From the NCBI GenBank assembly GCA_015060865.1, contig SUXS01000009.1, forward strand, positions 1 to 64,000: a DNA stretch of 64,000 bases, written 5' to 3'. Origin of the DNA: Bacteroidales bacterium (GTDB lineage Bacteria; Bacteroidota; Bacteroidia; Bacteroidales; Bacteroidaceae). Position numbers and translations under genes: made by a program. Positions 34,531 through 44,346 of this stretch are shown here, piece after piece (the stretch's first letter is position 1; the number at the start of each line of letters is the position of its first letter). The notes beneath the pieces are model-generated. The model saw nothing but the letters and a program-made list of their open reading frames with translations, made no database searches and had not been told where the DNA came from.

Positions 34531-37011
34531 ATGCGGATATCTGAGATGCACTTAGGCCAAAGGGGCTGTATAGTGAAGGTGAAGGGACATGGCAGTGCAC
34601 GTAAACGTGCTGTGGATGCGGGTTTCTACAAAGGCGTATGCGTGGAGGTGTCAGATATGGTAGACGGTTCCTTCTGCATAGATGTGGAGGGGACGACGTG
34701 TATGCTTCCGTTTGCAGAGGCTTCGATGATTGAGGTGCTTACTACTGATGAGGCTGCCCATGAGTTAGGCATGGCTGAGGTACCGATAAGCATGCTTAAA
34801 GAGTTGGCCCACAAACATCGGCATCATATAGATATTGCTTTGGTGGGGCAGCCGTTGTCAGGCAAGAATTCGCTCTTTAGCACTGCTATGGGAGAGGTGG
34901 CTGACGGAGGAGCTGCGGATGGCGAGATGCGGCAAGGAGTACTCCATTTTCAGAATTACTATCTGAATCTTACCAATCTGCCCGATACCTATTCGCTCAC
35001 GTCGCAGGCTGCAGATACTTGGACGGTGCGCAATCACTTGGTGGGGAACGAACCTGATGTGGTGATTAGTATCATTGATGCCACAAATTTGGAACGTAGT
35101 ATGCAGATGACTGCTCAATTGCTCGACATGAACTTGCGTGTCATCATTGCACTCAACAAGTACGATGTCATGCTGGATTCCGGAGCGAAGCTCGACTATC
35201 AGGAACTGAGCCGCCTGTTGGGTACACCAGTGGTACCTACTATGAGCTTGAAGAGTGAGGGGCTGGAGCATCTGCTTCATCTTGTTATCAATATTTACGA
35301 GGGGGCAGATTTTCTTGACGATAATGGTGAGGTGAATCCCGATGTAATGCGCGAGTTGCAAGAATGGCATCGTAATATTGTACATAAGGATGAAGATTCG
35401 GAGCATTTGGCCGACTTTACTCGTGACCATACGCTGAATGTGCGTTACAAGAAACATGCTTACCGACACATTCATATCTATCATGGTAGTGAGCTGGAGC
35501 AGAGCATAGAGGCCCTGCGTGCTGAGGTGTGGCAAAGCGAGGCTACTAGATACCGTTACTCGACCCGCTTTGTGGCTATTGGACTGCTGGAGGGCGATGC
35601 GGAAATAGAACAGTTTGTACGTGCCGAGATGCCTAATAGCGCTGCAGTCTTTGCCTTGCGTGACAAAGAACGATTGCGCTACATGCGCTTAATGGGAGAG
35701 AAGGTGCCTGCAGCTATACGTACGGCCAAGCAGAGCTTTATACAGGGTGCGTTGAGGGAAACCTATATGCCGGCACCGGCCGAAAAACCCGTAACCGGAA
35801 AACTTACTCCCCGAATTGACCGTATAGTTACTCATAAGGTATGGGGAGTGGTCATCTTCCTGCTATCGCTCTTTATTATGTTTGAGGCTACCTTTGTGCT
35901 GGGCGAATACCCGATGCAGGGAATAGAGTGGCTGGTGGCTAAATTGGGCGGACTGATGGATTTGTATCTTCCTGAGGGACCAGTCAAGGATATGGTCATT
36001 GACGGTATCATAGGAGGTGTGGGAGGGGTTATCGTATTCCTGCCTAACATACTCATCCTTTATTTTTTCATTTCTCTAATGGAAGATTCGGGCTATATGT
36101 CGCGTGCCGCATTTATCATGGATAAGATGATGCACAAGATGGGATTGCACGGCAAGTCATTTATAACCCTTATCATGGGCTTTGGCTGTAATGTACCCGC
36201 TATATTGGCTACACGCATGATAGAGAGCCGTAAGAGTCGACTGATCACCATGCTTGTTACGCCACTGATGTCGTGTAGTGCCCGGTTGCCAGTATACATT
36301 ATATTTGTTGCGGCATTCTTCCCTCAGCATTCAGGAATCGTGCTGATGGGAATATATCTGGTAGGAATACTGCTGGCGGTACTGATGGCCCGTTTGCTGA
36401 ATAGGATGGTGATGCGTAGTGATGATACCCCATACGTGATGGAACTTACTCCTTACAGACGGCCTTCGTGGAGGGCTATCTTCAAGCATACCTGGGATAA
36501 GGGATATGAATACTTGAAGAAGATGGGTGGGGTCATTCTGATTGCATCTGTTGTGGTGTGGTTTCTGGGTTATTATCCGCGGAGCCATGAATATGGCACT
36601 CAGGCACAACAACAGGAGCATTCGTACATAGGACAGATTGGTAAGTTGATAGAGCCTGCCATCGCTCCCATCGGATTTGATTGGAAAATGGGCATAGGCC
36701 TTGTCAGTGGAGTAGGGGCCAAAGAACTTATTGTAAGTACTCTTGGAGTGCTGTATGCCAACCAAGAGGTGGATGAGTCCGCCGAGAGTGAAGCCCAGAT
36801 TGCGGCAGCACTCAGGACCGTTACCACACCGCCGGCAGCCTTGTCATATATGTTCTTTGTTCTCATCTATTTCCCTTGTCTGGCAACATTGATAGCTATC
36901 AAGAAGGAAACCCGAACGTGGCGCTGGCCCCTATTTACGGCTGCTTATACTACGGTGCTGGCGTGGATGGTATCGTTTGTCGTGTATAGGGTAGGCCTGT
37001 GGGTGATGTAA
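34531..37011 (+). CDS. feoB: FeoA-FeoB fusion ferrous iron transporter with degenerate G domain
   Basis: The 826-aa protein has an N-terminal FeoA-like SH3 domain (about 1-70), a GTPase-like domain (about 95-270) and a polytopic FeoB membrane domain from about 430. The membrane gate motifs GFGCNVPAILATR and PLMSCSARLPVY are intact. The G domain is not: the P-loop reads GQPLSGKNS (normally GNPNSGKTS/T, so the Mg-binding Thr/Ser is Asn), and the G3 motif reads NLPDTYSL (normally DLPGTYSL), while G4 NKYD is kept. GTP hydrolysis is therefore doubtful. Transport of Fe2+ or Mn2+ through the inner membrane is still likely. It is followed at once by a Cys-rich membrane protein typical of feo loci. 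Confidence 0.9.
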   Translation: MRISEMHLGQRGCIVKVKGHGSARKRAVDAGFYKGVCVEVSDMVDGSFCIDVEGTTCMLPFAEASMIEVLTTDEAAHELGMAEVPISMLKELAHKHRHHIDIALVGQPLSGKNSLFSTAMGEVADGGAADGEMRQGVLHFQNYYLNLTNLPDTYSLTSQAADTWTVRNHLVGNEPDVVISIIDATNLERSMQMTAQLLDMNLRVIIALNKYDVMLDSGAKLDYQELSRLLGTPVVPTMSLKSEGLEHLLHLVINIYEGADFLDDNGEVNPDVMRELQEWHRNIVHKDEDSEHLADFTRDHTLNVRYKKHAYRHIHIYHGSELEQSIEALRAEVWQSEATRYRYSTRFVAIGLLEGDAEIEQFVRAEMPNSAAVFALRDKERLRYMRLMGEKVPAAIRTAKQSFIQGALRETYMPAPAEKPVTGKLTPRIDRIVTHKVWGVVIFLLSLFIMFEATFVLGEYPMQGIEWLVAKLGGLMDLYLPEGPVKDMVIDGIIGGVGGVIVFLPNILILYFFISLMEDSGYMSRAAFIMDKMMHKMGLHGKSFITLIMGFGCNVPAILATRMIESRKSRLITMLVTPLMSCSARLPVYIIFVAAFFPQHSGIVLMGIYLVGILLAVLMARLLNRMVMRSDDTPYVMELTPYRRPSWRAIFKHTWDKGYEYLKKMGGVILIASVVVWFLGYYPRSHEYGTQAQQQEHSYIGQIGKLIEPAIAPIGFDWKMGIGLVSGVGAKELIVSTLGVLYANQEVDESAESEAQIAAALRTVTTPPAALSYMFFVLIYFPCLATLIAIKKETRTWRWPLFTAAYTTVLAWMVSFVVYRVGLWVM

Positions 37012-37271
37012 TGTCGGATTGCCATATAAGATGTGGGTGTATGACACAGGATATAATAGTAGTTGCGGTATTCATCGTATGTGCACTTTTGGCTATATGC
37101 CGGCTGATACGTATGTTTGCCCGATTCAATAAGGGCGGATCGGGGTGTGATACCTGTGTTGAAGTGTCGTGCCCGTTGCGCCAAAGCAGGAAGCATGACC
37201 GAAAGTCGGGCGCAGTACCATGCCGTGATTATAGAAAAGGGACGGATTGTGGGTGTGGATGCGGCAAGTAA
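37011..37271 (+). CDS. FeoB-associated Cys-rich membrane protein
   Basis: The 86-aa frame starts at an ATG overlapping the FeoB stop (TAATG), so translation is probably coupled. An internal start at 37041 would give MTQDIIVVAVFIVCALLAIC, the usual length and start for this family. One membrane helix is followed by GGSGCDTCVEVSCPL, the CxxC-rich part, and an unusually long basic tail ending CGCGCGK. It probably assists ferrous iron uptake. Confidence 0.75.
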   Translation: MSDCHIRCGCMTQDIIVVAVFIVCALLAICRLIRMFARFNKGGSGCDTCVEVSCPLRQSRKHDRKSGAVPCRDYRKGTDCGCGCGK

Positions 37272-37325
37272 ATGGGAAACTGCTTATTTTTGTTGCCAAC
37301 AAGGGAACTTATCGGCTTTTTTTAC

Positions 37326-37333
37326 TATTTTTG
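37326..37333 (+). promoter_or_regulatory. Promoter of the DHH phosphoesterase gene
   Basis: TATTTTTG fits TAnnTTTG, 54 bases before the start codon. No good -33 box is seen. Confidence 0.45.
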
Positions 37334-37386
37334 CATTTTACAAAATTAAGTGGAGGCAACGCCTCATGTTCTATTAGATATAAGGA

Positions 37387-38427
37387 ATGATAAACGAAAT
37401 ATTATCAAAAGCAGCCATAGGCGAACTGCATAAACTTATTGATACGAATGGTTTTTTCGTGCTCACTTGCCATGCTGGTCCCGATGGGGATGCCATAGGC
37501 TCTACACTCGCCATGGCACATTACCTCAAGGCGTTGGGTAAGGAGGCACAGGTTATAGTACCTGATGCCTATCCTGACTTTTTGGCTTGGATGCCCGACT
37601 CGCAGGAGATAGTGCGTTTCGACAAGCATCGTGCAAAGGCCGAACTCTTATTGGGAGCAGCAGATGTCATTTTTGCTTTGGATTACAACGGACTGAAACG
37701 CGTAGATGATATGGGGCCTGTGATTGCATGCTCAAAGGCTCGAAAAGTGCTTATCGATCACCATCTGGCTCCGGACGATTTCTGTGAGTTGAGTTTCTCC
37801 TACCCTGCACTTTCCTCCACTTGTGAACTGGTGTTTCGCATCATATATATGATGGGGGGGTATGAGAAACTCACCAAGCAGGCTTGCGAATGCCTATATG
37901 CTGGAATGATGACCGATACCGGTGCCTTCACCTACAGTTGCAGTCATCAGGATCTGTATGTCATTATTAGTATGCTGATGCAGAAGGGTATCAATAAGGA
38001 GCGCATCTATAACAAGGTATACAATAACTACTCTGAGGGACGGTTGCGCATGATGGGATACGTACTGTATGAAAAGATGCGGGTGTTTGCGGCGTGTCAT
38101 GCAGCGCTGATAACGCTGAGTCGTGATGAAATGAATCGTTTCAATTTCATAAAGGGCGATACGGAGGGTTTGGTAAATATACCGTTGCAAATGAAGGGTA
38201 TCTGTTTTTCGGCCTTCTTGCGCGAAGATACGGAAAAGCCTCTCATACGCGTTTCGCTAAGGTCGCAGGGCACTTTCCCGTGTAATAAATTTGCTGAACA
38301 GTATTTTGGAGGAGGTGGTCATCTGAATGCCTCGGGAGGACAATATCACGGGACATTGGATGAGGCTATTGCCCATTTCGAGAAGGTACTTCAGGAATTT
38401 TGCTGTAATGGACAGGGGCACAGCTGA
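37387..38427 (+). CDS. DHH-family phosphoesterase (NrnA-like oligoribonuclease/pAp phosphatase)
   Basis: The 346-aa protein has the DHH metal motifs CHAGPDGDAIGS (about 29-40), FALDYNG, and LIDHH, and the C-terminal DHHA1 substrate-binding motif FGGGGHLNASGG. This two-domain layout is that of bifunctional nanoRNase/pAp phosphatase NrnA, which degrades 2-5 nt RNA and 3'-phosphoadenosine 5'-phosphate in the cytoplasm. It stands between feoB and a DUF4827 lipoprotein gene. Confidence 0.9.
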   Translation: MINEILSKAAIGELHKLIDTNGFFVLTCHAGPDGDAIGSTLAMAHYLKALGKEAQVIVPDAYPDFLAWMPDSQEIVRFDKHRAKAELLLGAADVIFALDYNGLKRVDDMGPVIACSKARKVLIDHHLAPDDFCELSFSYPALSSTCELVFRIIYMMGGYEKLTKQACECLYAGMMTDTGAFTYSCSHQDLYVIISMLMQKGINKERIYNKVYNNYSEGRLRMMGYVLYEKMRVFAACHAALITLSRDEMNRFNFIKGDTEGLVNIPLQMKGICFSAFLREDTEKPLIRVSLRSQGTFPCNKFAEQYFGGGGHLNASGGQYHGTLDEAIAHFEKVLQEFCCNGQGHS

Positions 38428-38542
38428 AAAATACTAGGACCCATTAATGAGGCAAATTCTTAATTATTAGTAAAAATGTCTTGATTATAGTGGTTTTAGT
38501 TTCTGTTTTTATTACTTTTGTGAAAAATTTTGCTCAGCAGGA

Positions 38543-39148
38543 ATGAAAAAGATATTTTTGACAAGTCTCATGGCCTTGTTTTTCTTGGCTCTGTTTTCGT
38601 GCGATGATTACGAAACCTATGCCGAGATGAAGGAACGTGAAAAAATGCATATTAACGATTTTATCAGTGAGCACGGCATCAAGGTGATCAGTATGGACGA
38701 GTTTCTCGTTGATACTGTCACCGACTTGGCGCTCAACGAGTATGTACTTTTTGATGACAAGGGAGTATACATGCAGATTGTACGCAGAGGAGAAGGTGAG
38801 ATGATGCAACCGAATGACCGTGGAGTTTTCATGGCACGTTACATGGAATACAATATTGAAGAGGGAGATACCATTTCGGGCAACCTGTTTTCTGCTACCC
38901 CCGATTATTTCACATGCGAACGAAAGGGAGATACTTTCTCGGCCTCGTTTACGAAAGGATACATGTATGGTATCTATGGTAGTGCTGTACCCGGAGGATG
39001 GCTCGTACCTTTTAGCTATATTACTCCTGGTCGTCCGAACGACAAAGGGGCAAAGGTGCGCCTGATAGTGCCTCATGGAGAAGGTACCTCGACGGCGGCC
39101 CAATATGTATATCCAACCTATTACGAAATCACTTATATACCAGTATGA
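38543..39148 (+). CDS. DUF4827-type lipoprotein (FKBP-like fold)
   Basis: The 201-aa protein has a lipoprotein signal (ALFSC, Cys at about residue 20) followed by DDYETYAEMKEREK and a beta-rich body with MQIVRRGEGEMMQ and VPGGWLVPFSYI, reminiscent of FKBP-type isomerases but lacking clear catalytic identity. In Bacteroides this family is encoded just upstream of glmM, as here, with an ATGA overlap. It is probably periplasmic or bound to the outer membrane; function is unknown. Confidence 0.8.
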   Translation: MKKIFLTSLMALFFLALFSCDDYETYAEMKEREKMHINDFISEHGIKVISMDEFLVDTVTDLALNEYVLFDDKGVYMQIVRRGEGEMMQPNDRGVFMARYMEYNIEEGDTISGNLFSATPDYFTCERKGDTFSASFTKGYMYGIYGSAVPGGWLVPFSYITPGRPNDKGAKVRLIVPHGEGTSTAAQYVYPTYYEITYIPV

Positions 39149-40536
39149 CACTTATTAAATCTATCTCAGGTATTCGTGGCACTATCGGTGGCACGGCAGG
39201 CGAAGGGCTTAACCCGCTCGATATTACTAAGTTTGTAGCAGCCTATGCTACGCTAATCCGTAAGACTACGACTAATACAAGCAATACAATAGTGGTAGGC
39301 CGCGATGCACGTATCTCTGGTGAGATGGTGCGTAGCTGTGTATGTGGTACGCTTATGGGTATGGGCTTTGATGTCATAGATATAGGCTTGGCCTCTACCC
39401 CTACAACGGAACTGGCTGTTACTATGTCTGGTTCATGTGGAGGCATAATCCTTACAGCCAGCCATAATCCAAAGCAGTGGAATGCCCTCAAACTCCTCAA
39501 TGAAAAAGGGGAATTTCTCAACGCTGCCGAGGGGAACGAAGTGCTTTCTATAGCTGCGGAAGAAGCATTTGAGTTTGCCGATATCGAGCATGTGGGGCAT
39601 TATGTGAAGGATGACTCATACAACCAGAAGCACATTGACAGCGTGCTTGCTCTCGAACTCGTAGATGTAGATGCAATCCGTAAGGCTGGCTTCAAAGTGG
39701 CTATTGATTGTGTGAACTCAGTGGGTGGTATCGTACTTCCCGAATTGCTGGCTCAATTGGGAGTAGGAACTGTGGAGAAACTCTACTGTGAACCCACTGG
39801 TGATTTCCAACACAATCCCGAACCATTGGAAAAGAACCTTACCGATATCATGGGACTAATGAAGAAGGCCGACCTTGATGTTGCTTTCGTTGTAGACCCC
39901 GACGTAGACCGCTTGGCTATTATTGATGAGAATGGGGATATGTACGGTGAAGAGTATACTCTCGTGACCGTAGCTGACTATATCCTCCAGCATACTCCTG
40001 GCAATACGGTGTCGAATCTCAGTTCTACTCGTGCCTTGCGTGATGTGACCCGCAAGTATGGTCTCAAGTACAATGCTTCGGCCGTAGGTGAGGTGAACGT
40101 AGTGACTAAAATGAAGGATACGGGTGCTGTTATCGGTGGTGAAGGCAATGGCGGAGTCATCTATCCTGCCAGTCATTATGGTCGCGATGCATTGGTGGGT
40201 ATCGCACTTTTCTTGACCTATTTGGCCAAGAAACAGATGACGGTAAGTGAACTGCGTAAAACTTATCCCGCCTATTACATGGCCAAGAATCGTATTGACC
40301 TTACACCCGACGTGGATGTAGATGCTATTCTCGTTAAGGTAAAGGAAATTTATGCCAACGAAGAAGTGAATGATATAGATGGCGTGAAGATTGACTTCCC
40401 CGACAAGTGGGTACACTTGCGCAAGAGCAATACCGAACCTATTATACGCGTCTATTCTGAAGCTGGGTCGCCAGAAGAGGCCAACGCTATAGGTGAGGCT
40501 GTGATGCAAGTTGTATACGATTTGAGTAAGAAATAA
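39145..40536 (+). CDS. glmM: Phosphoglucosamine mutase
   Basis: The 463-aa enzyme interconverts glucosamine-6-P and glucosamine-1-P for UDP-GlcNAc and cell-wall synthesis. It has the phosphoserine loop TASHNPKQWN, the Mg2+ site VDPDVDRLA, the sugar-binding GEGNGGVIYP and the C-terminal phosphate loop RKSNTEPIIRVY. Translation is coupled to the lipoprotein before it. A hairpin terminator follows at 40633. Confidence 0.93.
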   Translation: MTLIKSISGIRGTIGGTAGEGLNPLDITKFVAAYATLIRKTTTNTSNTIVVGRDARISGEMVRSCVCGTLMGMGFDVIDIGLASTPTTELAVTMSGSCGGIILTASHNPKQWNALKLLNEKGEFLNAAEGNEVLSIAAEEAFEFADIEHVGHYVKDDSYNQKHIDSVLALELVDVDAIRKAGFKVAIDCVNSVGGIVLPELLAQLGVGTVEKLYCEPTGDFQHNPEPLEKNLTDIMGLMKKADLDVAFVVDPDVDRLAIIDENGDMYGEEYTLVTVADYILQHTPGNTVSNLSSTRALRDVTRKYGLKYNASAVGEVNVVTKMKDTGAVIGGEGNGGVIYPASHYGRDALVGIALFLTYLAKKQMTVSELRKTYPAYYMAKNRIDLTPDVDVDAILVKVKEIYANEEVNDIDGVKIDFPDKWVHLRKSNTEPIIRVYSEAGSPEEANAIGEAVMQVVYDLSKK

Positions 40537-40632
40537 AAACGCGATTAGGGGATGTTGATTACACTGGCAGTGATTAGTCTTATAGGACTAATTGCAAGAT
40601 TGAGGAAAAATACGAAGTGATTCTTTGTCTGT

Positions 40633-40658
40633 CAAGAGGGTGTATGAGCACCCTCTTG
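40633..40658 (+). terminator. glmM terminator
   Basis: A perfect 10-bp stem CAAGAGGGTG/CACCCTCTTG has a 6-base loop and a T-rich end. A smaller ATTAGTC/GACTAAT hairpin precedes it at 40573-40592. Confidence 0.75.
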
Positions 40659-40824
40659 TTATTATGGCGCAGTGTGGCATCTCTATAAATAGGCATAAAG
40701 CATCATGTTTGCTGTTCGTCCATAGGGGCAATGCAAGTGCTTCGCTATTATGGCATGACTTTGAAAGCCGATTATTAATGATGTTTCATTTCTTTTTTGC
40801 AGTCTCTTTTATTGTTTAGATAAT

Positions 40825-41307
40825 ATGGCAAAGATACAGAAGACCAATGTAGCCCGCTTGCTTGATCAGGCACAGATACCTTATGAACTTGTACCTTACG
40901 AGGTGGATGAGAATGACCTCAGTGCCCCTCATGTGGCAGAGGTTCTGGATGAAAATGTAGCCCAAGTATTCAAGACACTTGTCCTACAGGGTGATCGGAA
41001 AGGGTATTTCGTATGCGTCATACCGGGAGACGCCACGGTAGACCTAAAGCTGGCGGCAAGAGTGTCGGGAAACAAAAAGTGTGAACTGGTTCCCGTGAAA
41101 CAATTGTTACCTCTTACGGGATATATCCGTGGTGGCTGTTCGCCCATAGGAATGAAAAAGCATTTTCCTACCTATATACATCATACTTGTACCGATTTTC
41201 CCCATATATATATAAGTGCAGGGGTGCGCGGGTTGCAAGTAAAGCTTGCTCCCGATGATCTTATGCGCGTGGTGCAGGCTGAGATAGCTCCACTTATTGT
41301 TGTGTAA
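40825..41307 (+). CDS. ybaK: Cys-tRNA(Pro) deacylase, YbaK/EbsC family
   Basis: The 160-aa protein starts KIQKTNVARLLDQAQIPYEL and shows VFKTLVL (with the conserved Lys), CVIPGDATVDLKLAA and GYIRGGCSPIGMKK, the standard YbaK order. It hydrolyses mischarged Cys-tRNA(Pro) in the cytoplasm. Length is normal. It stands as a single gene before the radical SAM gene. Confidence 0.92.
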   Translation: MAKIQKTNVARLLDQAQIPYELVPYEVDENDLSAPHVAEVLDENVAQVFKTLVLQGDRKGYFVCVIPGDATVDLKLAARVSGNKKCELVPVKQLLPLTGYIRGGCSPIGMKKHFPTYIHHTCTDFPHIYISAGVRGLQVKLAPDDLMRVVQAEIAPLIVV

Positions 41308-41341
41308 ATTGGTTTGATGAAAAAATAATATTGTAGTGGTT

Positions 41342-42988
41342 ATGAAACTTCTTTGGATTGATCTCAATTGCTCCTACTCGCATAGTTCTTTAGCTTTGCC
41401 GGCACTGCATGCCCAACTGATGCATCGTAACGGCATAGAGTGGGAGGTAGTGCGCACTACAATTGGAGAACATCCAGGTGTGGTGGCCAGCGCTATCAGC
41501 ATGTGCCATCCTGACGTGGTGGCTGCTACTGCTTGGCTGTTTACTCACGAGCAGCTGTTGCATATTGTGACGCGCGTGAAAGCCTTGTTGCCACAGGTGA
41601 CGGTGATACTCGGAGGGCCTGAGTTTTTGGGTGACAACGAGAATTATATGCGCTCTTATCCAGAGGTAAATTGTGTGTTGCGTGGGGAAGGGGAACTGAG
41701 TTTTTCGCGTTGGGTAGATGTGTGGGACACTCCATCACAGTGGCACATAGTGGAGGGACTATGTTATATGTACGGGGGAAACTATCATGATGGAGGATGG
41801 GCACGTAACATGCAGTTTGATGCCATGAAAGCTCCTGAGTGTAGTCCGTTCTTTGTGTGGAACAAACCGTTCGTGCAACTTGAAACTACACGCGGATGTT
41901 TTAATACCTGTGCCTTTTGTGTTAGCGGAGCGGGTGATCCTGTACGTCTGCTTGATGTGGACACCATACGCCAGCGCCTTGATCATATCTGCGAACGTGG
42001 CATACGTGATGTGCGTATTCTCGACCGTACTTTCAATAGTAATCCAAGCCGAGCCATTGCTCTGCTGGAACTATTCGAGACTTATCATTCTAAGTTGCGC
42101 TTCCATTTGGAGATACATCCAGCCTTGTTGCCCCATGCTGTGCGCAAAGTGTTAGCATCATTGCCTCGTGGACTATTGCATCTTGAGGCTGGTATACAGA
42201 GCCTTCGTCAGGAGGTCCTGGACTGTAGCTTAAGAAAAGGTTCGTTACAACAGACGCTTGATGGGCTACGCTTCTTGTGCAGTTTGCCCAATGTGGCTAC
42301 GCATGCAGACCTTATAGCAGGATTGCCTCAATATACTTTGAAACAGTTGTACGAGGACATATGCACATTGGTGGGATATTCTGTAGATGAACTTCAGATA
42401 GAGTCGTTGAAGCTACTGCCTGGCACCGTCATGCGCCATAGAGCAGAAGAGTGGGGGATAAGGTACTCGCCGCTACCTCCCTACGAGGTATTGCACACTG
42501 ATAGCATTGATAGTGTAGAACTGCAAGAGGCGCGTCGACTATCGCGTCTGATAGATGCCTATTACAATACGCCAGCCTGGCAGCAGATTACGCGCCGACT
42601 TATTCTTGGTGAAGATACCTTTCTGCATCACTTTTTGGGATACCTCACCGAACATAATTATATAGACCAACCGATGAGCTTGGAGCGGCGTGGAGAAATC
42701 CTTTATCAGTATTGTTGTGACAATTATTCACAATATGTTACTGATGTTACCGTGGCTTGGGTTGAAGCTGGTATGTCGCTCAAGAAACGCCCTGCAGAAA
42801 AGGTGCGAACCAAGAGGATGAAACCTCCTGTAAAGTGGGAGATTATTTATGGCGAATATGTGCCGTCGTTACGCTTGTGTTTTCTACCAATTGATGCTGA
42901 CCATGGCCTATGGTTTGGATATGATACTACCTCACAATGCCCTACTCCCATATTTAAGGCGTGGGGTAAACAGGAAAGTGTAGGGTGA
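41342..42988 (+). CDS. B12-binding-domain radical SAM protein (DUF4080 type)
   Basis: From the ATG at 41342 (an in-frame GTG lies six bases upstream) the protein is 548 aa. The N-terminal Rossmann-like cobalamin-binding domain (about 1-150, with VTVILGGPEFLGDN) is followed by a radical SAM TIM barrel with the [4Fe-4S] motif CFNTCAFC in ETTRGCFNTCAFC (about 183-195) and a C-terminal DUF4080-like extension. No DxHxxG cobalamin motif is evident, so B12 may not be bound. The reaction is unknown; relatives are common single genes in Bacteroidales. Confidence 0.85.
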   Translation: MKLLWIDLNCSYSHSSLALPALHAQLMHRNGIEWEVVRTTIGEHPGVVASAISMCHPDVVAATAWLFTHEQLLHIVTRVKALLPQVTVILGGPEFLGDNENYMRSYPEVNCVLRGEGELSFSRWVDVWDTPSQWHIVEGLCYMYGGNYHDGGWARNMQFDAMKAPECSPFFVWNKPFVQLETTRGCFNTCAFCVSGAGDPVRLLDVDTIRQRLDHICERGIRDVRILDRTFNSNPSRAIALLELFETYHSKLRFHLEIHPALLPHAVRKVLASLPRGLLHLEAGIQSLRQEVLDCSLRKGSLQQTLDGLRFLCSLPNVATHADLIAGLPQYTLKQLYEDICTLVGYSVDELQIESLKLLPGTVMRHRAEEWGIRYSPLPPYEVLHTDSIDSVELQEARRLSRLIDAYYNTPAWQQITRRLILGEDTFLHHFLGYLTEHNYIDQPMSLERRGEILYQYCCDNYSQYVTDVTVAWVEAGMSLKKRPAEKVRTKRMKPPVKWEIIYGEYVPSLRLCFLPIDADHGLWFGYDTTSQCPTPIFKAWGKQESVG

Positions 42989-43134
42989 CATTTGGGGGGT
43001 CTGTAAGACGTGTGTCAACTTATATCACGTAACGTGTATGGTGATTGTTTTGAAAAATGGTTAGGTGACTTATAAGATGGATGCTCATGCAACAAAAGTG
43101 AACATCAAATAGAGTTTAATCGAGGGAATTGTAC

Positions 43135-43142
43135 TATATTTG
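43135..43142 (+). promoter_or_regulatory. fmt promoter
   Basis: TATATTTG fits the -7 box, about 20 bases before the start codon. A -33 box is not obvious. Confidence 0.45.
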
Positions 43143-43162
43143 CATATCTTTATATAAAAGGA

Positions 43163-44146
43163 ATGGAAGTGATGAAAAAGGAGAACTTGCGTATTGTATA
43201 TATGGGCACGCCTGATTTTGCAGTAGAGAGTTTGCGTTGTCTTGTTGAGGGTGGATACAATGTGGTTGGGGTGGTGACTGGTCCCGACAAGGCTGTTGGT
43301 CGCCATGGAAGCGTGTTGCAGCCTACGCCAGTAAAACAATATGCCATAGAACATGGGCTAACCGTACTGCAACCTGATAAACTGAAGGATGAAACTTTTA
43401 TCGAGGAGCTTCGCTCATTGCAGGCCGATTTGCAGATAGTGGTGGCTTTTCGTATGCTCCCGGAGGTGGTATGGGCTATGCCTAGGTTTGGTACCTTTAA
43501 CCTGCATGCATCGCTTTTACCGCAATATCGTGGCGCCGCTCCTATAAATTGGGCCGTAATCAATGGAGATAAGGAGACTGGTGTTACTACTTTCTTTCTG
43601 AAGCACGAGATTGATACAGGTGCCGTGATACGTCAGGTGAGGGTGCCTATTAGTGATACCGACTGTGTAGGAGATGTGTATGACCGCTTGATGATGCTTG
43701 GTGGATGTGTGGTATGTGATACCGTAGATGCCATTATTGATGGTACGGTTACAACAACTCCACAGGAGCAAATGATGCCTGAAGAGGCATTACGTCCTGC
43801 CCCGAAGATTTTTAAAGATACTTGTCGCATAGGGTGGGGCAAGCCTGTCAAGCTCATCTATGATTTTGTACGTGGACTTTCTCCCTATCCGGCAGCATGG
43901 ACCATGCTGGTTGTGCCCGATGGAATAGAACAGATGGTGAAAATTTATGAGGCGTCTATCGTATCAGTGCATAGAACTGGCTTACCTTGTGGAACTATAG
44001 AGACGGATGGCAGGCATTATATACATGTGCATACGTCTGAAGGCGTATTAAGCTTGCGAACTTTACAACTATCAGGCAAGAAACGTATGGGTGTAGAAGA
44101 TTTTCTTCGTGGATTCAAACTGCCAAATGGCAGCAAAATGCTGTGA
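43163..44146 (+). CDS. fmt: Methionyl-tRNA formyltransferase
   Basis: The 327-aa protein (or 324 aa from the ATG at 43172, MKKENLRIVYMGTPDFA) formylates initiator Met-tRNA. The 10-formyl-THF and catalytic region FNLHASLLPQYRGAAPINW has the essential Asn, His and later Asp (HEIDTGAVI). The C-terminal OB-like tRNA-binding domain contains VRGLSPYPAAWT. Length is typical. In Bacteroides it often lies near the genes for ribulose-phosphate epimerase and a ClC channel; that context is not seen here. Confidence 0.94.
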   Translation: MEVMKKENLRIVYMGTPDFAVESLRCLVEGGYNVVGVVTGPDKAVGRHGSVLQPTPVKQYAIEHGLTVLQPDKLKDETFIEELRSLQADLQIVVAFRMLPEVVWAMPRFGTFNLHASLLPQYRGAAPINWAVINGDKETGVTTFFLKHEIDTGAVIRQVRVPISDTDCVGDVYDRLMMLGGCVVCDTVDAIIDGTVTTTPQEQMMPEEALRPAPKIFKDTCRIGWGKPVKLIYDFVRGLSPYPAAWTMLVVPDGIEQMVKIYEASIVSVHRTGLPCGTIETDGRHYIHVHTSEGVLSLRTLQLSGKKRMGVEDFLRGFKLPNGSKML

Positions 44147-44346
44147 TAACGAGGAAAAACAACCCTTATTGTGTTAAAAAGTGCGATAAATGTTGCATAA
44201 TAATGAAATTATGCTTTTCTTTGCCAACGTAAATGTGTGCAATCTATAGTGAGGCAACACACGTACAGATATTTATTAACTACTTAAAATACGGAACGCC
44301 TATCGAAACACCCTTACTCTAAAAAATAATTTTAAGTAAGAATATA

